Shown here: positions 8,946 through 17,399 of the stretch, piece by piece
Layout: every line of letters starts with the position of its first letter
Numbering within the stretch: position 1 is the first letter of the stretch
From: SPDF01 sp963812085
GTDB lineage: Bacteria; Gemmatimonadota; Gemmatimonadetes; Gemmatimonadales; GWC2-71-9
Length of the DNA stretch: 64,000 bases
Direction of reading: 5' to 3'
Assembly: GCA_963812085.1 (NCBI GenBank)
Contig: CAWETL010000006.1
Location: 446,937 to 510,936 of the forward strand
Made by a program: the position numbers and the translations under genes
Notes under the pieces: generated by a model
Databases searched by the model: none
What the model saw: only the letters and a program-made list of their open reading frames with translations
What the model was told of the DNA's origin: nothing

Positions 8946-9949
8946 GACGTGACCCGCCCGGCGAGGGCGCCCTCGGCCAGCGCGATACGGCCGCGGTCCA
9001 GGGCTTCCTCGAGGACGTGCATGACCAGCGCCTGATAGTCCCATCCGTAGGCCCGGCCCATCCGCGCCAACCCGGCGTCGCCGGAGAGATCGGGGTCGGG
9101 ATTCACCTCGAGCACCCACGGCGTGCCGTCGGCGTCGAGCCGGATGTCCACCCGGCCATAGCCCTCGCACTTTGCGAGGGCGCGCCAGGCCTGTTCGGCC
9201 ACCGCGACCAGCCGCGCCGCCGTCGCCGCGTCCACCCGCGCCGGGCAGACCGGGACGGTGTGGAGGTCGTAGTCGCTGCCGGGCGTCCACTTGGCGGCGA
9301 AGGTCACGATGGGCGGCTTGCCCTCGCCGAGGCCGGTAAAGTCGATTTCCGAGATCGGGAGCGCCGTGCGCCCCACGAAGCCCACGTTGAACTCGCGGCC
9401 GGCCACGTACTCCTGGACCAGCACGTCCTCCCACATGGTCGTCACCCTGGCCAGCCGCTCGAGCAGCGCCTCGGGAGTGTGACAGACGGAGCCTTCGTCG
9501 ATCCCGACGCTGGCGTCCTCCATGGACGGCTTGACGATGACCGGGTACCGGAGCCCCTCGGGCAGCACCGCCTCGTGCACCAGCGCGAACCGTGGCACCG
9601 GCACACCAGCCGCCTGGAGCAGCGTGTTGGCCACGTGCTTCCGGTGGCAGATGGTGACGGGCCAGGAGCGGCAGCCGGTGAACGGCACCCGGGCCAGTTC
9701 CAGCGCGGCCACCACGTAGTCCTCGAACCGCGAGTGGCCGTTGATGCCTTCGCAAAGGTTGAAGACCAGGTCGGCCTTCTGGCAACGATCAAGCCAGGTG
9801 AGATCGCCCAGGTACACCGGCACCGCTTCGGCGTCGTGGCCGGCGGACCGCAGGACCTGCTGGATTTCCCGGATGTTGCCGAGCACGGCGGCGACGTCCG
9901 CGGAACTCCACTCGTCGCTCCCGCCGTCGTGCAGGACGACGATCTTCAC
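8942..9949 (-). CDS. ATP-grasp ligase, D-Ala-D-Ala ligase-like (second copy)
   Basis: This protein of about 335 residues has the ATP-grasp architecture. There is an N-terminal substrate region with LVFNLCEGINGHSR. An ATP-binding lysine and loop follow (VIVKPSMEDASVGIDEGS), and the metal ligands are GRVDIRLDADG and WVLEVNPDPDLSGDAG. Such ligases activate a carboxylate as acyl-phosphate and join it to an amine. The lack of typical Ddl spacing and the presence of a sister ligase suggest a dedicated amide bond rather than peptidoglycan D-Ala-D-Ala. The GTG at 9949 overlaps the stop of the first ligase (GTGA), and its stop overlaps the GNAT start. The paralogue shares about the same domain order but differs widely in sequence. 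Confidence 0.85.
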   Translation of the reverse strand: MKIVVLHDGGSDEWSSADVAAVLGNIREIQQVLRSAGHDAEAVPVYLGDLTWLDRCQKADLVFNLCEGINGHSRFEDYVVAALELARVPFTGCRSWPVTICHRKHVANTLLQAAGVPVPRFALVHEAVLPEGLRYPVIVKPSMEDASVGIDEGSVCHTPEALLERLARVTTMWEDVLVQEYVAGREFNVGFVGRTALPISEIDFTGLGEGKPPIVTFAAKWTPGSDYDLHTVPVCPARVDAATAARLVAVAEQAWRALAKCEGYGRVDIRLDADGTPWVLEVNPDPDLSGDAGLARMGRAYGWDYQALVMHVLEEALDRGRIALAEGALAGRVTS

Positions 9950-11049
9950 GCCGCCACCTCGGCCAGAAGCCGCTGCCCCGTGATCCGCCGCCAGGCGATG
10001 TCGGCCACGGTCTGGATCAGCTCGTCGTAGTCCATGCCCGCGACGCGGGCCGCCTTCGGGAAGCAGGAGTTGTCCCGCGGGTCGGGCAGGATGCCCGGCA
10101 GCGGGTTGAGCTCCACCACCATCGGGGCCCCGGCGGCGTCGCAGCGGACGTCGATCCGGCACCAGTCACGGCACCCGAGCGCACGATAGGCGCCGAGCGC
10201 CGCCTCGCGGACCCGCGTGGCGAGCGCCTCCGGGACCTGCGCCGGGCATTCGTAGATGTCGAGCGGATTGTCGAGGGTGTCCCAGAGCCACTTGGCCTCA
10301 TACCCGTAGATCGGAGGCGCGCCCTTGGGGAGGTCGGCATACCGCATGGCCACGAGGGGGAGGCAGCGCGCCTCGGGCCCGTTGCCGATCACGGCCACGG
10401 TGAACTCCTCACCGGGGAGCCAGGTCTCGATCAGCACCGGCTGCCGGTAGGTGGTGAGGAGATGCTCCACCCGGGATACGAGCGCGGCGCGGTCGTGGCA
10501 GAGGTTGTCCACCGTGATGCCCTTGCCCGATCCTTCGCACGCCGGCTTGACGAAGACGGGGAAGGGCAGCGGGCAGGCCGCCGCGTCGTCCACCGACTCG
10601 GCCAGGCGGAAGGGCGCCGTGGGGACGCCGCGCGCCAGCATGACCTCCTTGGCCCGCCCCTTGTGGAGCGCGAGGCCAAGGGTCAGCGGATCGGAGGCGT
10701 GACAGGGTATGCCGAAGAATTCGCAGATGGCGGGGACGTGTCCCTCGCGGTTGGGGCCGTAGAGCCCCTCGGCGATGTTGAACACGAAGTCGGGACGCGA
10801 TTCCAGGAGCCGCGCGGGGAAGGTGACGTCGGCTTCGAGGCGGATCACCTGGCCGAGCGGCCGCAGGGCACGCTCGACGGCGTCGATGGTGCCGGGTTCA
10901 TCCCACTCGGCGTAGAGATCGGGCTGCTCGAGGTCGGTGCGGAGTTCGCGGAGGACGGCGTTCCGGTCGGCAGGGGAGGCGAAGCTCCCCCCAGCGATGG
11001 CTGCGGCTTGGGGCTTCAGGTTGTAGGCGAGTCCGATCCGAACTCCCAA
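9946..11049 (-). CDS. ATP-grasp ligase, D-Ala-D-Ala ligase-like (first gene of operon)
   Basis: This protein of about 367 residues has the ATP-grasp fold. DFVFNIAEGLYGPNREGHVP is the N-terminal substrate region, VFVKPACEGSGKGI the ATP loop, and WCRIDVRCDAAG with VVELNPLPGILPD the metal-binding segment. The N-terminus (RIGLAYNLKP) is a typical ligase start. The start codon is TTG at 11049, close behind the purine-rich GGGGGAG. About 160 bp of relatively AT-rich sequence precedes it and should hold the operon promoter. The two ligases, the acetyltransferase and the aminomutase overlap or nearly touch, so the four products probably act in one pathway. Its particular substrates cannot be inferred from sequence alone. 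Confidence 0.85.
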   Translation of the reverse strand: MGVRIGLAYNLKPQAAAIAGGSFASPADRNAVLRELRTDLEQPDLYAEWDEPGTIDAVERALRPLGQVIRLEADVTFPARLLESRPDFVFNIAEGLYGPNREGHVPAICEFFGIPCHASDPLTLGLALHKGRAKEVMLARGVPTAPFRLAESVDDAAACPLPFPVFVKPACEGSGKGITVDNLCHDRAALVSRVEHLLTTYRQPVLIETWLPGEEFTVAVIGNGPEARCLPLVAMRYADLPKGAPPIYGYEAKWLWDTLDNPLDIYECPAQVPEALATRVREAALGAYRALGCRDWCRIDVRCDAAGAPMVVELNPLPGILPDPRDNSCFPKAARVAGMDYDELIQTVADIAWRRITGQRLLAEVAA

Positions 11050-11211
11050 ACACTCCCCCTAAAAAAAGGCCGCCACCGGATTGAGGCGAGCCGAGGCGCT
11101 TGCTGTTGTCGGATACCAAGTTAAGAAAAAGGGGAACGAAGCACAATAGATTTTTGGGGAATTCGGCAACTTCGTTTGGTGGGCAGGTCGGCGGGGAAGC
11201 GGGGAAGCGGG

Positions 11212-11700
11212 TCAGCGGATCCGTTCGTAGAGCCGGAATTCGGTGGCGTAGTCGTTCTTCTCGTCGGCACCATGCGCCTCGGAAGAGACCAACTTCCACT
11301 GCGGTCCTTCCGGGAGGGAAAAGTGCGCATCTCCCTCGGGGGAGGCGTGCACCACGGTCAGGTAAATGCGGTCCGCGAGCGGCAGCGCCTGCCGGTAGAT
11401 CTCGGCGCCTCCCACGACGAACACGTCACACCCGGGGCCCGCGGCGTCGAGCGCGGCGGCCAGGCTCGGCACCCGGGTGGCGCCGGTGGGGCGGAACTCC
11501 GGATTCCGGCTCACCACGAGGTTCCGCCGCCCCGTCAGTCCCTTCCCGATCGAGTCGAAGGTCTTCCGTCCCATGATGACGGTGTGGCCGAGCGTGAGCG
11601 CCTTGAACCGCCGGAGGTCGGCCGAGAGGTGCCACGGGAGCCCGTTCTCCCGGCCAATCACGCCGTTCTCGGCCACGGCCACCACGAGGGAGACCGTCAC
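11212..11700 (-). CDS. folA: Dihydrofolate reductase
   Basis: This protein of about 162 residues reduces dihydrofolate to tetrahydrofolate with NADPH. Family landmarks are all present: ENGVIGRENGLPWHLSADL with the active-site Trp and acidic Asp, VIMGRKTFDSIG, NLVVSRN, and VVGGAEIYRQALPLADRIYLT. It starts with GTG overlapping the stop of thyA (GTGA at 11700-11697). Coupling these two is functionally sensible, because thymidylate synthase generates the dihydrofolate that this enzyme recycles. Length is normal. No oddities were seen. Confidence 0.95.
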   Translation of the reverse strand: MTVSLVVAVAENGVIGRENGLPWHLSADLRRFKALTLGHTVIMGRKTFDSIGKGLTGRRNLVVSRNPEFRPTGATRVPSLAAALDAAGPGCDVFVVGGAEIYRQALPLADRIYLTVVHASPEGDAHFSLPEGPQWKLVSSEAHGADEKNDYATEFRLYERIR

Positions 11701-12491
11701 ACCGCCACCTTGCCGGGGATATGCGGGTGCGGGTCGTAGCCCGCCACCTCGATGTCCTCGTACTCAAACTCGAAGAGGTTGGTCACCGCCGGGTTGAGCC
11801 GCAGCGTCGGGAGCGCGCGGGGAGAGCGACCGAGCTGGAGCCGGGCGGCGTCGAGATGGTTGGTGTACAGGTGCGCGTCGCCGAAGGTATGGATGAACTC
11901 CCCTGGCTGATATCCGGACACCTGGGCCACCATCATGGTGAGCAGGGCGTACGAGGCGATGTTGAACGGCACCCCGAGGAAGGCGTCGGCGCTCCGCTGG
12001 TAGAGCTGACAGGAAAGTCGGCCTTCCGCCACGTAGAACTGGAAGAGGGCGTGGCAGGGCGCCAGCGCCATTTGGGGAATGTCGGCCACGTTCCAGGCGC
12101 TCACGATCAGCCGGCGCGAGTCGGGGTTCCGGCGCAGCTCCTCCATCACCTGGCTCATCTGGTCGATGTGGCCGCCGTCCGGGGTCGGCCAGGAGCGCCA
12201 CTGGTGGCCGTAGACGGGACCGAGGTCGCCGTCGGGACGAGCCCACTCGTCCCAGATCCGGACGCCGTTGTCCTGCAGGTACCGGACGTTGGTATCGCCC
12301 CGGAGGAACCAGAGCAGCTCCACCACGATCGAGCGGAGGTGGAGCTTCTTCGTGGTGACCAGCGGGAACCCGCGGCTCAGGTCGAACCGCATCTGGTGGC
12401 CAAACACGCTGAGGGTGCCGGTGCCGGTGCGGTCCGACTTGGAAGCGCCCTCGTCGAGGATGCGGCCCAGGAGGTCGAGATACTGTTTCAT
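11697..12491 (-). CDS. thyA: Thymidylate synthase (ThyA type)
   Basis: This 264-residue enzyme converts dUMP to dTMP with methylenetetrahydrofolate. Diagnostic segments are SDRTGTGTLSVFGHQMRF, LWFLRGDTNVRYLQ, the catalytic Cys in MALAPCHALFQFYV, LYQRSADAFLGVPFNIASYA, and HTFGDAHLYTNH. The length and motif order match the E. coli type. Its ATG overlaps the stop of the glycolate-oxidase-like gene (ATGA at 12491-12488), and its own stop overlaps folA. The trio is therefore read from one message. Confidence 0.97.
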   Translation of the reverse strand: MKQYLDLLGRILDEGASKSDRTGTGTLSVFGHQMRFDLSRGFPLVTTKKLHLRSIVVELLWFLRGDTNVRYLQDNGVRIWDEWARPDGDLGPVYGHQWRSWPTPDGGHIDQMSQVMEELRRNPDSRRLIVSAWNVADIPQMALAPCHALFQFYVAEGRLSCQLYQRSADAFLGVPFNIASYALLTMMVAQVSGYQPGEFIHTFGDAHLYTNHLDAARLQLGRSPRALPTLRLNPAVTNLFEFEYEDIEVAGYDPHPHIPGKVAV

Positions 12492-14128
12492 GGCGCCACG
12501 GGCAGAAGAGGGGGCTCCGCGGCGCCCGCGAGCGCCAAGCGAGAGCGGTCGTACCCGCCGGTGCGCTCGATGTCGCGGAGCGCCTCGACGATGTCGAACG
12601 GAATGGAGGCGGCTCCCGCACCCAGCTTGAGCCGGGCGATGGGCTGGGCCTCGGTGGGGAGCTTGATGCCGGGATTCAGGATCCCGGCGGGGTCGAAGGC
12701 CGCCTTGATGTCCCGGAAGAGCCGCAGCAGCTCGGCGCCGAAGACCGTCTCGAGGGCGAACGTCCGGAGCCGCCCGTCGCCGTGCTCGCCGCTCGGGGTT
12801 CCCCCGAGCGCCACCGTCCCCGCCGTCACCTCGTTCAGCACGGCCGCCACCGCGACTTCCCATCCCGCCCGCGTGGTATCGACCAGCAGGTTCACGTGGA
12901 CGTGCCCGTCGCCGGCGTGGCCAAAGATGACCGCCTCGATGCCGTAGGCCCTGGTGGTGCGCCGCACCATCCGGACATAGTCGGCCAGCCGCCCCACCGG
13001 CACGGCGCCGTCTTCGATGACCTGCATCGAGCGCTTCGACGCGGGGAGCTGGGCGAGGATGGGGCTGGCCGCGTGCCGGAGGCTCCAGAGTCGCTCCGAC
13101 TCCTCCGGAGTGACGGCCGTCTCGACGTCGGCGGTCCAGGCGCTCACCGCGCGAACCGCGTCGCCGACGGCTCCGCGGGCGGCCTTGTCGGTGGCCCGCT
13201 CGAACTCCACGAGGAGCACGGCGTCGGCGCCCTTGCCAACGTCCGGCACCTCTCCACCCTGCCCGGCCACCAACTCGAGGAAGGTGCGGTCGAGGAGTTC
13301 CACCGCCGCGGGGCGGAGCGGGAGGAGGGCGGTCACCACGTCCGCCAGGTCGTCGAGGGAGCGGAGCGCGAGCCGGAGCCCCGCGGTGGCTCCCGGCAGC
13401 GGAGCCAGGCCACACTCCAGTGCGGTGATGAATCCGAGCGTGCCTTCCGAGCCGATGAGCAGGTCGAGCAGGTCCCCCGATTCGAGGAAGGCGGCGACCG
13501 CGTACCCCGAGGAATTCTTCCGGACCCGCGGGACGTGGCGACGGATCTCGTCGGCGGACGCGCGGGTCCGTTCGGCGAGCGCCTCCCACGGGCCATCCGG
13601 CTCCGGTGCTGCACCCCGGACCCAGCGGTGCGCCTCGCCCTCCGCATCGACCCACTCGATGGCGTGAATCCACGGGCGGATGCTCCCGCACCACACCGCC
13701 GAGGCGCCGGCGGCGTTGGTGGCGGCCATCCCGCCGAGCGTGGCAAAGCGGCCGCTCGAGGGGATCGGGGGGAATCGCAATCCGTGCTCCCGGGCGGCGG
13801 TGTCGAGGGCTTGGGAGGTCACGCCGGCGCTCACGCGCGCCCGCCGGGCGGGCACATCGATCTCGATCGTCGCGGGGGCGAGTTGCGTCAGGTCCACCAT
13901 CACCCCGTCGCCCACGTTGCCTCCGCCCATGGCGCTTCCGGCGCTCCGGGCAACCAGCGGGATCCGGCCCGCGGCCGCCCAGCGCACGAGAGTCTGCAGG
14001 TCTGCCACGTCCGTTGGCACGGCCACCGCGACCGGCACGATCCGGTAAACCCCGGCCGCTTCGGCATAAGCAGCCCGGGCCCGGGGATCGGTGCGAAACG
14101 CGCCGCGGAGGCGTGGTTCCCTCATCAT
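12488..14128 (-). CDS. FAD-binding oxidase, glycolate oxidase GlcD / D-lactate dehydrogenase-like
   Basis: The N-terminal FAD_binding_4 domain shows PLVARSAGSAMGGGNVGDGV and ATLGGMAATNAAGASAVWCG, with the IGSEGTLGFIT motif further on. The C-terminal FAD-oxidase_C domain ends with IFGHAGDGHVHVNL, GEHGDGRLRTFALE and FDPAGILNPGIKL. The His and Asp of GHAGDGHVH are the usual catalytic-site region of D-2-hydroxyacid dehydrogenases. It probably oxidises D-lactate, glycolate or a related hydroxyacid. The ATG at 14128 is preferred. Longer in-frame starts run into the divergent gene at 14199 and add no recognisable sequence. A second ATG at 14125 is equally possible. There is no cysteine-rich iron-sulfur domain, unlike the fused Dld/GlcDF form. 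Confidence 0.85.
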   Translation of the reverse strand: MMREPRLRGAFRTDPRARAAYAEAAGVYRIVPVAVAVPTDVADLQTLVRWAAAGRIPLVARSAGSAMGGGNVGDGVMVDLTQLAPATIEIDVPARRARVSAGVTSQALDTAAREHGLRFPPIPSSGRFATLGGMAATNAAGASAVWCGSIRPWIHAIEWVDAEGEAHRWVRGAAPEPDGPWEALAERTRASADEIRRHVPRVRKNSSGYAVAAFLESGDLLDLLIGSEGTLGFITALECGLAPLPGATAGLRLALRSLDDLADVVTALLPLRPAAVELLDRTFLELVAGQGGEVPDVGKGADAVLLVEFERATDKAARGAVGDAVRAVSAWTADVETAVTPEESERLWSLRHAASPILAQLPASKRSMQVIEDGAVPVGRLADYVRMVRRTTRAYGIEAVIFGHAGDGHVHVNLLVDTTRAGWEVAVAAVLNEVTAGTVALGGTPSGEHGDGRLRTFALETVFGAELLRLFRDIKAAFDPAGILNPGIKLPTEAQPIARLKLGAGAASIPFDIVEALRDIERTGGYDRSRLALAGAAEPPLLPVAP

Positions 14129-14198
14129 GGAGGAAACGTATGGCGGTGCACCCCCTCCGCCAAGCGAACAGCGTGGCCGCCCGCTATCTTGTCTCCCC

Positions 14199-14993
14199 AT
14201 GTCCGACACCGCCCGCCCGCAGCTGATCCGGATCGAGGTGGACCGCCGACTCGGCCACGAATGGGACGAGTGGGACGGCCAGCCGCTGCCGAATCAGGGC
14301 AACTACGACTCCCCGCCGAGTCTCTTCTTCCGCTGGTCGGCGGCAGGGCTGGCCGCCGCGCTCGGCGTCGTGGCGCTGGGCCTCTACCTGCTCGGCCCCC
14401 GCATCGGACTCCTCGTCCCCGGGCTTCCCACCTATCTCTGGCTCGCGCTTGGCCTGGTTTCCGGGGCGGCCTGGCTCTGGTGGGGCCTCATCCTGCTCAG
14501 CTACGCGAGCGGGTGGTCCCTGCTCCCGGCTGCATTCGCCGAGCAGGGGCCGTTCCTCCGCCTCATGCGGGTCACGTCGAGAGTGGCGAACCGGTTCGGT
14601 CGGCGGGACTGGGTCGAGAACGCCGCGGTCAAGGTGTACAACGCGCTCGCCGTGGTGCGCGCCAAGGCGGTGGGGAAGGGCGAGCTCCTGCTCCTCATTC
14701 CCCGTTGCCTCTCCAAGCCCGCCCTCGACGGGGTGCTGGCGCTCTCCGGCAAGTACGAGGTCCCCGTATTCGTGGCCACCCGCGGCCAGTTGGCGCGGCG
14801 CGTGATCAAGGAGCGGCGGCCGAGGGCGGTGGTGGCCGTGGCCTGCGAACGGGACATGGTGAGCGGTCTCCACGACGTGGCGGGGCGGGTGCCGGTGCTG
14901 GGCCTCACGATGACGCTGCCGGCTGGACCCTGCAAGGACGCCGGGCTGGACCTGGTGCAGCTGGAGAAGTGGGTGAAGACGTTTGTGACGTAG
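14199..14993 (+). CDS. DUF116 membrane protein
   Basis: This 264-residue protein has two N-terminal transmembrane segments (about residues 48-70 and 78-103) and a cytoplasmic DUF116 domain. The domain's conserved cysteines and context are visible in LLLIPRCLSKPALD, VAVACERDMVSGLHDV and MTLPAGPCKDAGLDL. These cysteines suggest metal or iron-sulfur binding. The biochemical role of the family is unknown to me. The gene is divergent from the FAD oxidase with only about 70 bp between starts, so the promoters must lie back to back in that gap. It is followed by a palindrome-containing spacer. Confidence 0.85.
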   Translation: MSDTARPQLIRIEVDRRLGHEWDEWDGQPLPNQGNYDSPPSLFFRWSAAGLAAALGVVALGLYLLGPRIGLLVPGLPTYLWLALGLVSGAAWLWWGLILLSYASGWSLLPAAFAEQGPFLRLMRVTSRVANRFGRRDWVENAAVKVYNALAVVRAKAVGKGELLLLIPRCLSKPALDGVLALSGKYEVPVFVATRGQLARRVIKERRPRAVVAVACERDMVSGLHDVAGRVPVLGLTMTLPAGPCKDAGLDLVQLEKWVKTFVT

Positions 14994-15032
14994 GCGGGGC
15001 AGATGGGCAGATGGGCAGGGAGGCAGGACGAA

Positions 15033-15054
15033 GGGGCGCACGGCTGTGCGCCCC
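15033..15054. repeat. 22-bp perfect palindrome, copy 1
   Basis: The sequence GGGGCGCAC-GGCT-GTGCGCCCC is a perfect hairpin. The same 22 bp occurs at 15691-15712, so the two copies bracket one lipoprotein gene. Runs of GGGCAG precede it. It may act as a bidirectional terminator between the convergent genes ending at 14993 and 15098. Confidence 0.7.
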
Positions 15055-15097
15055 TTCGGCGTTTGTGCGCCCCTTCTTTGCCTCCCCGCCTGCATTG

Positions 15098-15754
15098 CTA
15101 CGGATTCGGCGTCGGCGTCGGTGTGGGCGGCGTCGGCTCCCGATGCGGCTTGACGATCGTCTCCTTTGACGGAGCGGCAGCGCTGTCGCCGAGGGCCTTC
15201 TTTATCGAGTCGGCGGGCGGCGTGGTACCCGGCACCGGGTACCGCCGGGCCAGCGTCGCGAGGACCCGGGCCACGCGGACGGCGGCGGGGTTGTCCGGCG
15301 GCGCCTGCTGGTCGAGCTCCCTTGGCGGTAGCGCGGGGTTGGCCACCGTCCGCATGGCGGTCTCCGCGTGGATGGAGGCGCGCTCCTCTCCGTACGCATT
15401 CACCCAGGCCCGCACCCGCACCACGCTGTCGCCCAGCGGCCGCGCGGTGCTCGCCACGCCGGTGAAAGGGTTGAACCAGGGCGTCTCGACGTAGCCGTCC
15501 TTGGGCTCGACCCTGCTCACCGGAATCGACTCGGCGGCCAACCCCTCAGAGAGCAGCGTCGTGGTGCGGGCCACGTCCTGATCGACGAACGCCTCCGCCG
15601 CGGTCGGCAGCGGTTCGAACGCCGGACGCGTGGTGTAGGGCTGACAGGAGAGGAGAAGCGCAAGTAGCGGGAAAGCGGGTAAGCGGGGCAGGGGCGCACG
15701 GCTGTGCGCCCCTGCCCGTTCACGGCCTCCCTGCCCCCCTGCCACCCTGCCCAT
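15098..15754 (-). CDS. Putative lipoprotein of unknown function
   Basis: A lipobox (LLALLLSCQ) follows an unusually long N-terminal stretch of about 25 residues. The mature protein is about 180 residues, begins YTTRPAFEPLPTAAEAFVDQ, and ends in a proline-rich tail (REPTPPTPTPTPNP). I see no enzyme motif. The ATG at 15754 overlaps the stop of the upstream DUF2231 gene (TGATG), which supports it. However, codons 10-20 of the coding region come from the GGGGCGCAC palindrome and neighbouring GGGCAG runs. The palindrome may have inserted into the leader, or the true start may lie further in. Function is unknown. Confidence 0.55.
   Translation of the reverse strand: MGRVAGGQGGRERAGAHSRAPLPRLPAFPLLALLLSCQPYTTRPAFEPLPTAAEAFVDQDVARTTTLLSEGLAAESIPVSRVEPKDGYVETPWFNPFTGVASTARPLGDSVVRVRAWVNAYGEERASIHAETAMRTVANPALPPRELDQQAPPDNPAAVRVARVLATLARRYPVPGTTPPADSIKKALGDSAAAPSKETIVKPHREPTPPTPTPTPNP
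15691..15712. repeat. 22-bp perfect palindrome, copy 2 (inside the lipoprotein leader)
   Basis: It is identical in sequence to the copy at 15033-15054. It lies within the coding sequence for the N-terminus of the lipoprotein, where it is translated in frame. Confidence 0.7.
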
Positions 15755-16452
15755 CAGTCCTTATGCGGGGGCGTGCCCGGCGCGTGAGTGTGAGCCGGCG
15801 GAGCGGCGGCGGCCGCCGTGCTGTCCGGGGCCGCGGCCGGCATCGCGCCGGTCGAGTCCATCAGCATGGCCGGCGCGGTGCTGTCGGCGTGCTCGTGGTC
15901 GGCGTCCTCTTCCCCCTCCTCGTGCTGGTGGCCGGCCGCGCGGTTCTTGATCTCCGCCTCCATCGCCGCGGTGTTCATGCCGGCGGCGTGGTCGAACACC
16001 ATTTCGCCTCCCTCGCGACCGGTCGCCACGAGGAAGCCGAGCCCCACCACGCCGATGAGCGCCACGGCCCAGCGCTCGCCGCGGCCCATCTTGCTTTCCC
16101 GCAGCAGCCGCCACGCCGCCACCACCCCGAAGAAGCCGAGCGTGATCCAGGCGAGGCGCTCGTGGGTCTCCATGATCTCGTGGATGGCCTCGCCGTGCTG
16201 GATGGCGTCCTCCGCGCGAAGCCCCGAGAAGATGGCCAACCCGGTGGTCAGCGCGCCCACGATCAGCGACCAGTAGGCGGCATGCCGCAGGCTTTCCCGC
16301 TTGGTGTAGAGGTAGGCCAGCTCGAAGAAGACCCCGACGACCAGGAGCGCCGGCGGGAAGTCGTTGATCACGGCATGGAGGCGCGGGGCGTCGTACCCGA
16401 AGAGCCCGGTCGAGGCGGCGGCGTCGCCGTGGAGCAAGAGGGAAAGGAGCAT
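15754..16452 (-). CDS. DUF2231-type membrane protein with His/Asp-rich tail
   Basis: This 232-residue protein begins with LHAVINDFPPALLVVGVFFELAYLY, the DUF2231 pattern with a conserved His and Pro. It has four transmembrane segments, with HGEAIHEIMETHERLAWITL between the second and third. The C-terminal 70 residues are cytoplasmic or periplasmic, rich in His, Glu and Ala (GHQHEEGEEDADHEHAD, then PPAHTHAPGTPPHKD), and may bind metal. The His residues in the membrane region could also ligate haem. The role of the family is not established. It is coupled to the downstream lipoprotein by a one-base stop/start overlap. Confidence 0.75.
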   Translation of the reverse strand: MLLSLLLHGDAAASTGLFGYDAPRLHAVINDFPPALLVVGVFFELAYLYTKRESLRHAAYWSLIVGALTTGLAIFSGLRAEDAIQHGEAIHEIMETHERLAWITLGFFGVVAAWRLLRESKMGRGERWAVALIGVVGLGFLVATGREGGEMVFDHAAGMNTAAMEAEIKNRAAGHQHEEGEEDADHEHADSTAPAMLMDSTGAMPAAAPDSTAAAAAPPAHTHAPGTPPHKD

Positions 16453-16494
16453 CGGTCCTTCGCGTCAGGAGTGTGAGTTGGAAATGCCCGTCGA

Positions 16495-17382
16495 CTAGAC
16501 GCCCAGGTCCACCGGGACCGGCGGGTTGGCGGCGTAATCGTAGAAGCCCTTGCCGCTCTTCCGCCCGTAGAGGCCGGCCATCACCATCCGCTTGAGGAGC
16601 GGCGGTGGTGCGTAGCGGGTCTCGCGATACTCGCTGAACATGATCTCGGCGATCTTGTAGGTCGTGTCGTTGCCGACGAAGTCCAGCAGCGTGAGCGGGC
16701 CCATCGGGTAGCCGCAGCCGAGCTTCATGGCGTTGTCGATGTCCACGGTGCTGGCCACGCCGTGCTCCAGCGCGCGGATCGCGTCGAGGAGGTAGGGCAC
16801 CAGCAGCAGGTTGACGATGAAGCCCGAGTTGTCCTTGGCCGCCACCGCCTCCTTGCCGAGGCTCTTCGCGAAGCCGAACGCCCGGTCGAAGGTGGCCGGC
16901 GAGGTGGTCACGGTGCGGACCACCTCCACCAGCTGCATCAGCGGAACGGGATTGAAGAAATGGAGGCCCACGAAGCGGTCGGCCCGCGCGGTGGCGCTGG
17001 CCATCGCGGCGATGGTCAGGCTCGAGGTGTTGCTCGCGAAGATGCTGTGGGCCGGGCAGAGCGCGTCGAGCTGCTTCCAGAGGCCGTTCTTGAGCTCGAG
17101 GTCCTCGGTGACGGCCTCGATGATGATGTCGCAGTCCTTGAGCGCGGCCACGTCGGTCACGTAGGAGAGCCGGGCCACCGTCGCGTCGCGGTCGGCGGCG
17201 CTGAGCTTGCCCTTCTCGACGAACTTGTCGAGCGACTTCGTGATGCCCGCCTTGCCCTTGGCCATGACGGCGTCGCTGACGTCGCGCACCACGGTCTGGT
17301 AGCCCGCGGCGGCCGCCACCTGCGCGACGCCGCTGCCCATGAGGCCGCAACCGAGCACGCCGACCTTCTTGATCTCTGCCAT
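16495..17382 (-). CDS. 3-hydroxybutyryl-CoA (3-hydroxyacyl-CoA) dehydrogenase
   Basis: This 295-residue enzyme has an N-terminal NAD-binding Rossmann motif (VGVLGCGLMGSGVAQVAAAAG). The conserved catalytic region follows: IIEAVTEDLELK, FASNTSSLTIAAMA, RFVGLHFFNPVPLMQLVEVV with the catalytic His. The C-terminal helical domain has CGYPMGPLTLLDFVG and GRKSGKGFYDY. It interconverts acetoacetyl-CoA and 3-hydroxybutyryl-CoA. A thiolase gene lies 1.7 kb upstream in the same orientation, so the two could serve butyrate or fatty acid metabolism or short-chain polyester synthesis. Length is standard. Confidence 0.93.
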   Translation of the reverse strand: MAEIKKVGVLGCGLMGSGVAQVAAAAGYQTVVRDVSDAVMAKGKAGITKSLDKFVEKGKLSAADRDATVARLSYVTDVAALKDCDIIIEAVTEDLELKNGLWKQLDALCPAHSIFASNTSSLTIAAMASATARADRFVGLHFFNPVPLMQLVEVVRTVTTSPATFDRAFGFAKSLGKEAVAAKDNSGFIVNLLLVPYLLDAIRALEHGVASTVDIDNAMKLGCGYPMGPLTLLDFVGNDTTYKIAEIMFSEYRETRYAPPPLLKRMVMAGLYGRKSGKGFYDYAANPPVPVDLGV

Positions 17383-17399
17383 GAGGAATTCCGGGAGGT

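Noticed and set aside
7113..9035. Very long plus-strand open frame opposite the aminomutase operon
   Set aside because: It is a shadow of GC-rich minus-strand genes with clear families. It is full of Arg, Pro and His and has no domain.
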